The notes beneath the pieces were generated by a model. It was not told where the DNA came from. It searched no databases and saw only the letters and a program-made list of their open reading frames with translations. Source: Verrucomicrobiota bacterium (GTDB taxonomy: Bacteria; Verrucomicrobiota; Verrucomicrobiia; Chthoniobacterales; UBA10450). Taken from it: 10,322 bases of DNA. Every line of letters starts with the position of its first letter. Position 1 is the stretch's first letter. The position numbers and the translations under genes are program-made. Positions 6,570 through 10,322 of this stretch are shown one piece after another. Where the stretch lies: the NCBI GenBank assembly GCA_003218785.1, contig QHOM01000055.1, forward strand, positions 1 to 10,322, read 5' to 3'.

Positions 6570-7559
6570 ATGAAACAGCGAAAACTTGGACGCGGCGGAC
6601 CGATCGTCTCGGCAATCGGTCTCGGTTGCATGGGGATGTCGGACTTTTATGGCGGGCGAGATGAAGAAGAATCGCTGGCCACAATCCATCGCGCTCTCGA
6701 GCTCGGCGTATCATTTTTCGACACAGCCGATATGTATGGTCCTCACACGAATGAGCAATTACTTGGGCGCGCATTAAGAGGACGTCGCGAGCAAGTTGTC
6801 ATTGCGACAAAGTTTGGAATCGTGCGCGATCCAGATAAGCCAGCCTTCCGCGGGGTCAGCGGCAAGCCCGATTACGTGCGCAAAGCCTGCGAAGGAAGTC
6901 TGCGCCGGCTCGGTGTTGATGTAATTGATCTTTATTACCAGCATCGAGTTGATCCAAACACGCCAATTGAAGAAACGGTTGGCGCGATGGCAGACCTGGT
7001 GCGCCACGGCAAAGTGCGGTTTCTCGGTCTCTCGGAAGCGGGCGCGGAGACGATTCGCCGCGCGCACGCCGTTCATCCGATCACCGCGCTGCAATCCGAA
7101 TACTCGCTTTGGACGCGCGATCCGGAAGAGCAAGTTCTCGGTGTCTGCCGTGAGCTTGGCATCGGTCTTGTGCCATATAGTCCACTTGGACGCGGGTTTC
7201 TGACTGGTAAAATCAAAGAACTGGAGGATTTGCCGGAAGACGATTACAGGCGTACTACGCCGCGATTTCAGGGCGAAAATTTTCAGCGCAATCTCGATCT
7301 GGTAAAGCGTGTCGAAGAAATCGCAGGCGAGAAAAAATGCACGCCGGCGCAGCTTGCACTCGCCTGGGTCTTGGCACAAGGGAACGACATCGTGCCAATC
7401 CCCGGCACGAAACGGCGCAAATATCTACAGGAAAATATTGGCGCCCTCGATGTTGAGCTTACAACTAAGGATCTTGCGCATATCGACGACGTCGCGCCGC
7501 AAAAAGCCTTTGCGGGCGCGCGTTATCCTGAATGGGCAATGGCGATGGTTAATCGCTAA
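6570..7559 (+). CDS. Aldo/keto reductase, AKR13-like
   Basis: This 329-aa protein is a typical NADPH-dependent TIM-barrel oxidoreductase that would reduce aldehydes or ketones in the cytoplasm; its substrate is unknown. The catalytic tetrad is complete: D51 and Y56 in FFDTADMYG, K81 in IATKFG and H125 in YYQHR. The entry motif GLGCMGMSDFYG (17-28) and the late cofactor motif PIPGTKRRKYLQEN are those of the AKR13-type group, as are GLSEA after the fifth strand and the PYSPLGRGFLTGK segment. Its start lies 5 nt after the rluD stop with no SD, so translation may depend on that of rluD. A functional link to rRNA modification is not implied. It ends 7 nt before the convergent four-helix-bundle gene, with no visible terminator between them. 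Confidence 0.93.
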   Translation: MKQRKLGRGGPIVSAIGLGCMGMSDFYGGRDEEESLATIHRALELGVSFFDTADMYGPHTNEQLLGRALRGRREQVVIATKFGIVRDPDKPAFRGVSGKPDYVRKACEGSLRRLGVDVIDLYYQHRVDPNTPIEETVGAMADLVRHGKVRFLGLSEAGAETIRRAHAVHPITALQSEYSLWTRDPEEQVLGVCRELGIGLVPYSPLGRGFLTGKIKELEDLPEDDYRRTTPRFQGENFQRNLDLVKRVEEIAGEKKCTPAQLALAWVLAQGNDIVPIPGTKRRKYLQENIGALDVELTTKDLAHIDDVAPQKAFAGARYPEWAMAMVNR

Positions 7560-7562
7560 AAA

Positions 7563-7600
7563 GGGACTACGTGACTACGGACAACTGACCACTTGACCAG
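7563..7600 (+). repeat. Left array of degenerate GACNAC units flanking the four-helix-bundle gene
   Basis: Five units follow each other on the plus strand: GACTAC (7565), GACTAC (7573), GACAAC (7580), GACCAC (7587) and GACCAG (7595), spaced 7-8 nt. The stretch 7580..7597 is complementary, 15 of 18 bases, to 8026..8043 on the other side of the gene. The array supplies the last codons and the stop of the four-helix-bundle gene. Confidence 0.65.
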
Positions 7601-8016
7601 CGCATCAGCCCAATCACAATCAGACTCGTGGCGGTCGCGAGCAGTTTGCTCAATTTTCCGGCTTCTTTCTCGACCGCCTTAATCAGGCCGTGTAAGCAGC
7701 CAAATGTCAGTTTTGTTTGTTGCTGCAACGCATCAGCCTCTTCTGATGACAAATAATTGAGTCGTTGTGCGAGGTGGATAAAATATTGAGTCTCCGACAA
7801 AGAGCCACGCGCAATGTAAAGGAAATGGAGGTAATCCTTTTTACTCTCTCGCGAAGCTCCCTCGACGATGTTGGCCGGAACTGAATAAGAAGCCCGGCGC
7901 AACTGGCTTGTTAGGCCGTAAATTTCCTCTTTAGGAAAGGATCGCGTGCGTTCATAAACTGCAACGGTCAAATCATCCGCCAGTCTCCAAGCCTTTATTT
8001 TGGTGTAGTCTCTCAT
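7567..8016 (-). CDS. Four-helix-bundle protein (S23/IVS-type family)
   Basis: The 149-aa protein belongs to the small helical family that includes the proteins encoded in 23S rRNA intervening sequences and the Avd accessory proteins of diversity-generating retroelements. Family landmarks are an aromatic helix 1 start (KIKAWRLADDL), SVPANIVEGASRES (45-58), YLHFLYIARGSLSE (62-75) and the helix-3 LAQRLNYLS. Family members are thought to oligomerise and may bind nucleic acid, but a role for lone copies is not established. The C-terminus is unusual: after about residue 122 come a hydrophobic stretch (LLATATSLIVIGLM, 125-138) and the tail SGQLSVVT, which comes from repeat DNA. The ATG overlaps the stop of the MaoC gene (ATGA), so translation is likely coupled. 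Both ends of the gene are embedded in inverted GACNAC arrays. Confidence 0.85.
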   Translation of the reverse strand: MRDYTKIKAWRLADDLTVAVYERTRSFPKEEIYGLTSQLRRASYSVPANIVEGASRESKKDYLHFLYIARGSLSETQYFIHLAQRLNYLSSEEADALQQQTKLTFGCLHGLIKAVEKEAGKLSKLLATATSLIVIGLMRWSSGQLSVVT

Positions 8017-8052
8017 GGTCTTGTTGTCTTGTGGTCAGTGGTCTTGTTGTCT
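8005..8052 (-). repeat. Right array of degenerate GACNAC units flanking the four-helix-bundle gene
   Basis: On the minus strand the same unit recurs at 8051 (GACAAC), 8043 (GACCAC), 8036 (GACCAC), 8028 (GACAAC), 8020 (GACCAT, which includes the gene start) and 8010 (GACTAC). On the plus strand this shows as a perfect 14-base direct repeat, TGGTCTTGTTGTCT, at 8016..8029 and 8039..8052. The array is inverted relative to the one at 7563..7600, and it encodes the last dozen residues of the MaoC protein. Confidence 0.7.
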
Positions 8053-8513
8053 CTTGCGTCAGCCCGCCGTGACACCATGGCGCTTGCGAGCATCGTCTGC
8101 ACAGTTTCGCCTCGTTGATTAGTCGTGACATTGCGCAGGCGAATGATCCCGTAGTTAGGTCTCGAGCGCGACGGTCGTGAATGGACAATCTTCGTCTCAA
8201 CCGTAAGCACATCGCCTGGCCGCACCACATTGGGCCAACGCAACTTATCGATACCCAGGCCGATGGCCCCTTCGGCGAAGTTCAGTGTCTGTACAAACAG
8301 CCGCATGGTTATTGCCGCGGTATGCCAGCCGCTTGCAATCAAACCTTTAAAAATTGTTCGCTCGGCACTTTTACGGTTGAGACGAAACATCTGCGGATCA
8401 AACTTGCGGGCGAACTCGATCACTTGCTTCTCCGTTACTTCAAGTGGTTCGGACTTAAAACGATCGCCCACTTTCAAATCATCGAGGCAGAGCTTCTTCA
8501 TTTTCAAAAACAT
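8013..8513 (-). CDS. MaoC-like hot-dog-fold protein, catalytic His replaced
   Basis: The 166-aa protein matches the MaoC dehydratase/(R)-enoyl-CoA hydratase family: LDDLKVGDRF at the N-terminus, an EFARKFDPQMF segment (33-43), IFKGLIASGWHTAAITMRL (54-72) and RPGDVLTVET. Active members hydrate or dehydrate acyl-CoA using an Asp-His pair in a D-x-x-x-x-H pattern. Here the Asp is present (D39), but the His position is Arg (R44, codon CGT at 8384..8382), so hydratase activity is doubtful. A His codon would differ by one base. The tail ARDNKTTDHKTTRP is encoded by GACNAC repeat DNA and is probably not native. The start at 8513 (MFLK) is uncertain; ATG at 8501 (MKKLCL) fits family length equally well. 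No SD is seen at either. It is divergent from the gene at 8657 across 143 nt. Confidence 0.87.
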   Translation of the reverse strand: MFLKMKKLCLDDLKVGDRFKSEPLEVTEKQVIEFARKFDPQMFRLNRKSAERTIFKGLIASGWHTAAITMRLFVQTLNFAEGAIGLGIDKLRWPNVVRPGDVLTVETKIVHSRPSRSRPNYGIIRLRNVTTNQRGETVQTMLASAMVSRRADARDNKTTDHKTTRP

Positions 8514-8600
8514 GTAGCCACTGATGAGTCATTGGTCAGGATTGAGCAACACGTAAATGCGCCGCGATTCGTGCAACCACAATCAATCGCTGCCTGCACA

Positions 8601-8629
8601 TTGACAGCTTCTTTCCAATGCCTGACACT
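8601..8629 (+). promoter_or_regulatory. Candidate sigma70 promoter of the 138-aa protein gene
   Basis: A perfect TTGACA (8601..8606) is followed after 17 nt by GACACT (8624..8629), which keeps the important A at position 2 and T at position 6 of the -10. A start near 8636 would leave a leader of about 20 nt holding the SD at 8643. Confidence 0.45.
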
Positions 8630-8642
8630 TAATCGAAACTAC

Positions 8643-8649
8643 AAGGAGG
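8643..8649 (+). promoter_or_regulatory. Strong Shine-Dalgarno site
   Basis: AAGGAGG stands 7 nt before the ATG at 8657. It is the best SD in the window and fixes the start of the downstream gene. Confidence 0.85.
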
Positions 8650-8656
8650 CGACTCA

Positions 8657-9073
8657 ATGCCTGTAACGACAACGATTGGAGAACAAGTTCTGGAAGCAGT
8701 TATAGCTGGACCCGATGAAGCGAATCGGCTGTTCACAATTACCGGAGCAGCCAACATCCTCATCTCTGTCACGGGCGGTCAGCAGAAGACCGAGACATGG
8801 ACTTTTCTAGTGGGGCCGACCTTTACGCGGGGGCAGTTTTATCGGGCGATCGGTACAGCTTCGGTGTCTTCTCAGTTCGTGAACCTAGGCATCTTTCAAG
8901 GGCCGTTCGGGAACTTCCAGCTCCAGATCAACTCCGTCGAGGCCGACTGGGACGATGAGTCGGGAAGAGTCGAAGCGCGTGTTGAAATCGCTCTCAGTTC
9001 GGATAGAATGATCAACGTGGACATCAACCAGCTTCGCTACTGGGTCACGATCCTGGCCCAGATCACCGATTAA
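8657..9073 (+). CDS. Hypothetical 138-aa beta-rich soluble protein
   Basis: I do not recognise this protein. It has no signal peptide, no membrane segment and no cysteine. The sequence alternates short hydrophobic strands and polar turns (ANILISVTGG, ETWTFLVGP, GNFQLQINSVEADWDD, RVEARVEIALSS, LRYWVTILAQ), which suggests a beta-sandwich or barrel and ends in a well-formed strand rather than a ragged tail. That it is a real gene is supported by the AAGGAGG site 7 nt upstream, a consensus -35 and a sensible codon pattern; a good promoter with a good SD suggests high expression. It stands alone on the plus strand, with a stem-loop 43 nt after its stop. A structural or binding role would fit, but nothing in the sequence names a ligand. 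Confidence 0.8.
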   Translation: MPVTTTIGEQVLEAVIAGPDEANRLFTITGAANILISVTGGQQKTETWTFLVGPTFTRGQFYRAIGTASVSSQFVNLGIFQGPFGNFQLQINSVEADWDDESGRVEARVEIALSSDRMINVDINQLRYWVTILAQITD

Positions 9074-9115
9074 ACAGCGCTAGCGTTGCCCAAGTCACGC
9101 AGTGATAAACATTGC

Positions 9116-9148
9116 TTCGATCTTGGCAGCGATGCGCTGCTGTTCGAA
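9116..9148 (+). other. Stem-loop downstream of the 138-aa protein gene
   Basis: An inner stem GCAGCG/CGCTGC (9126..9131 with 9135..9140, loop ATG) sits inside an outer stem TTCGA/TCGAA (9116..9120 with 9144..9148), joined by a small asymmetric internal loop. It begins 43 nt after the stop codon. No T-run follows, so it is at best an atypical terminator or an mRNA-stabilising end. The rest of 9074..9321 shows no gene that I can support. Confidence 0.4.
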
Positions 9149-9321
9149 AACGGTGTGGTATGGCGAGCAGAATAATTAAGCCACGAAGCGATTTTTGCGG
9201 CGACGAGCATTCACTTTTTCATCGCCCCGGCCCTTTATTCCTTGATAAGATCGCGGTTTAGGTCGAATTCTTCGTCTTTAAAGTTGAACATTCTGATCCG
9301 CTTAATCGAATAACCATCGCC

Positions 9322-9885
9322 ATGAAAATGATATTGGGAGTCGTCTCCGTTGTAATCGTCGGTTACATGGCATGGCATTGGTTTGCGCCTACTGCTGTTA
9401 CGCCGACTCCGGCGCAACACAATGCTCCCAGGCCGGCGGCTGCTCATCCCCCTCCGCCCAAACGACTCGCGCAACAACCTGCTGCCAAACCGACGCCTGC
9501 GCGCCCCGTCACGCCCCAACCACGCCTGGCACCCGAAGGAACATATTTTCTGCTCGAGCGAGCGTCTCTCAGGATCGATTCAGGCGTTATTGGTTTTGCG
9601 CCGGGAACGAAAGTTACATTGCTCGACCAGGGCAATTCGGCCAGCACGGTTACAGACGGACAATATCAATTCGCGGTCCCGCCGTCTCAGCTCACCAATG
9701 ACCTCGATATTGCAGCAGGCGTTGCCAAGTCTGACTACGCTGCGCAAGCACAGCTTGGGGAATTGACAGCTAAATGGGTTCAAGAATACAACCAGCGCCA
9801 ACGTGAAGCGTTCATCGCCTCAGAAAAGGAAAAGGCGCAGAAGAAACCACGGTCGCGGGCCACTCCGCGAGCGTCAAATCGGTAG
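9322..9885 (+). CDS. Hypothetical membrane-anchored proline/alanine-rich protein
   Basis: The 187-aa protein starts with a hydrophobic helix (about 3-23, ILGVVSVVIVGYMAWHWF) that looks like an uncleaved signal anchor. A Pro/Ala-rich linker follows (about 24-72) that should span envelope space, then a compact domain (about 73-142) with the strands TYFLLERASLRI, GVIGFAPGTKVTLLD and DGQYQFAVPPSQL and the sequence LTNDLDIAAGVAKSDYAAQ, and last a charged helical tail rich in Lys, Arg and Glu. The PGTKVTLLD strand resembles the SH3-like beta domains of envelope proteins, but I cannot assign a family. I infer an outward-facing, inner-membrane-tethered protein. The ATG at 9322 is followed by another at 9328, and there is no SD to choose between them. 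No close neighbour suggests an operon. Confidence 0.75.
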   Translation: MKMILGVVSVVIVGYMAWHWFAPTAVTPTPAQHNAPRPAAAHPPPPKRLAQQPAAKPTPARPVTPQPRLAPEGTYFLLERASLRIDSGVIGFAPGTKVTLLDQGNSASTVTDGQYQFAVPPSQLTNDLDIAAGVAKSDYAAQAQLGELTAKWVQEYNQRQREAFIASEKEKAQKKPRSRATPRASNR

Positions 9886-10104
9886 AACATATGGATAGGT
9901 GGGATTCGCGTTGACGCCGAAGCGCGCAACGCAATCGCGACGCGCAAACAACTGGAAGATTTCAAAGAGCCGTGAGTTCAACAAAACGCAAAAATACCGT
10001 CCGACGTTACCCCTCAATGACGAATCGGCCGGACAACGCGCTGGAGTGGACAGATGGCTGATACGACACTGGCCGCCACAGGAGGTTCCTAACGAATAAA
10101 GGAA
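9886..10104 (+). other. Intergenic stretch with a short in-frame open extension
   Basis: No convincing gene is seen here. After the TAG at 9883..9885 the same frame stays open for 29 more codons, to a TGA at 9973..9975, with plausible hydrophilic content (DAEARNAIATRKQLEDFKEP). This could be a decayed 3' end of the preceding gene or chance. An AGGAGG at 10080..10085 is too far from the next ATG to serve it; AAAGGA at 10098..10103 fits better. Confidence 0.35.
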
Positions 10105-10322
10105 ATGTTTAGAGTGTTCCGCAGCATTTTCCTCGTCTTCGCACTCCTGCTTCTGGTCGATGCTGCGGCAGCCAGAGATGAGAGATCGATCAAGGACTTG
10201 AGCAAGGCTCTGGCAGCGCTTGCCCCTGATGTAGATCCAAGCGAGGCCGATCTCGTGTCCGCGACTGCCCATACTACGGCGCGTAGTCTGCCACGCCAAT
10301 ATCGCATGGTTCTAAACCCAGA
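10105..10322 (+). CDS. Secreted hypothetical protein, N-terminal part (cut by window end)
   Basis: An ATG at 10105, with AAAGGA directly upstream, opens a frame that stays open to the end of the window (72 complete codons). It begins with a clear Sec signal peptide: MFRVFR, a hydrophobic core SIFLVFALLLLV, then an AAAA cleavage region near residues 20-23. The visible mature part is helical and charged (RSIKDLSKALAALAPDVDPSEADLVSATA), followed by RSLPRQYRMVLNP. I do not recognise the family with certainty. The position downstream of another envelope protein on the same strand hints at an envelope-related region. The gene continues beyond the window. Confidence 0.7.
   Translation, partial: MFRVFRSIFLVFALLLLVDAAAARDERSIKDLSKALAALAPDVDPSEADLVSATAHTTARSLPRQYRMVLNP

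Noticed and set aside
8181..8666. 161-codon plus-strand frame opposite the MaoC gene
   Set aside because: It is antisense to a clear MaoC-family gene and runs over the promoter and SD of the gene at 8657.
9899..10099. 66-codon plus-strand frame starting at GTG 9899
   Set aside because: It has no SD or recognisable motif, a basic low-complexity composition, and it lies in a spacer before a better-supported signal-peptide gene.
9874..10299. 141-codon minus-strand frame at the right end
   Set aside because: It is antisense to the signal-peptide gene at 10105 and to the spacer; it has scattered Cys, Arg and Ser and no domain.

Overview
The window looks like ordinary chromosome from a moderately GC-rich Gram-negative bacterium. 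The best guess is Verrucomicrobiota, perhaps a soil Chthoniobacterales-type lineage. That assignment is inference. It rests on a Hanks-type kinase with an N-terminal zinc ribbon and a C-terminal beta-rich domain of a kind I associate with PVC bacteria, the rarity of Shine-Dalgarno sequences, and the general look of the proteins. No rRNA, tRNA, CRISPR array, IS element or phage gene was found.

Layout. On the minus strand, from 5554 down to 142, four genes run in the same direction: a membrane Ser/Thr protein kinase, a ClpX-like AAA+ unfoldase, a membrane protein with a class III nucleotide-cyclase-like domain, and recR. The last three are packed tightly (gaps of 5 and 13 nt). The kinase is separated from the AAA+ gene by 235 nt rich in inverted repeats. 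The start of a further minus-strand gene may lie at 41..1. On the plus strand, rluD (5632..6564) and an aldo/keto reductase (6570..7559) form a pair, divergent from the kinase across a 77-nt promoter region. Converging on them from the right are a MaoC-like hot-dog protein (8513..8013) and a four-helix-bundle gene (8016..7567), joined by an ATGA stop/start overlap. From 8657 to the right end, three plus-strand genes encode proteins I cannot name: a 138-aa beta-rich protein with the strongest SD and promoter in the window, a membrane-anchored proline-rich protein, and the start of a secreted protein cut by the window end.

Most notable points. (1) The ClpX-like protein has no zinc-binding domain and seems to carry its C-terminal small domain twice, the second copy lacking the sensor-2 GAR motif; it keeps the IGF motif used to dock ClpP. 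(2) The cyclase-like protein keeps one metal-site Asp and the transition-state Arg, but the other expected catalytic positions are changed, so it is probably a regulator or pseudo-enzyme. (3) The four-helix-bundle gene is bracketed by inverted arrays of a degenerate GACNAC unit that also encode the tail of the MaoC protein, as if a small cassette had landed on the 3' end of that gene. (4) The MaoC protein has Arg where the catalytic His is expected.

How the genes may work together: the kinase, unfoldase and cyclase-like protein could be a signalling/proteolysis module with recR as a housekeeping passenger, but this rests only on gene order.
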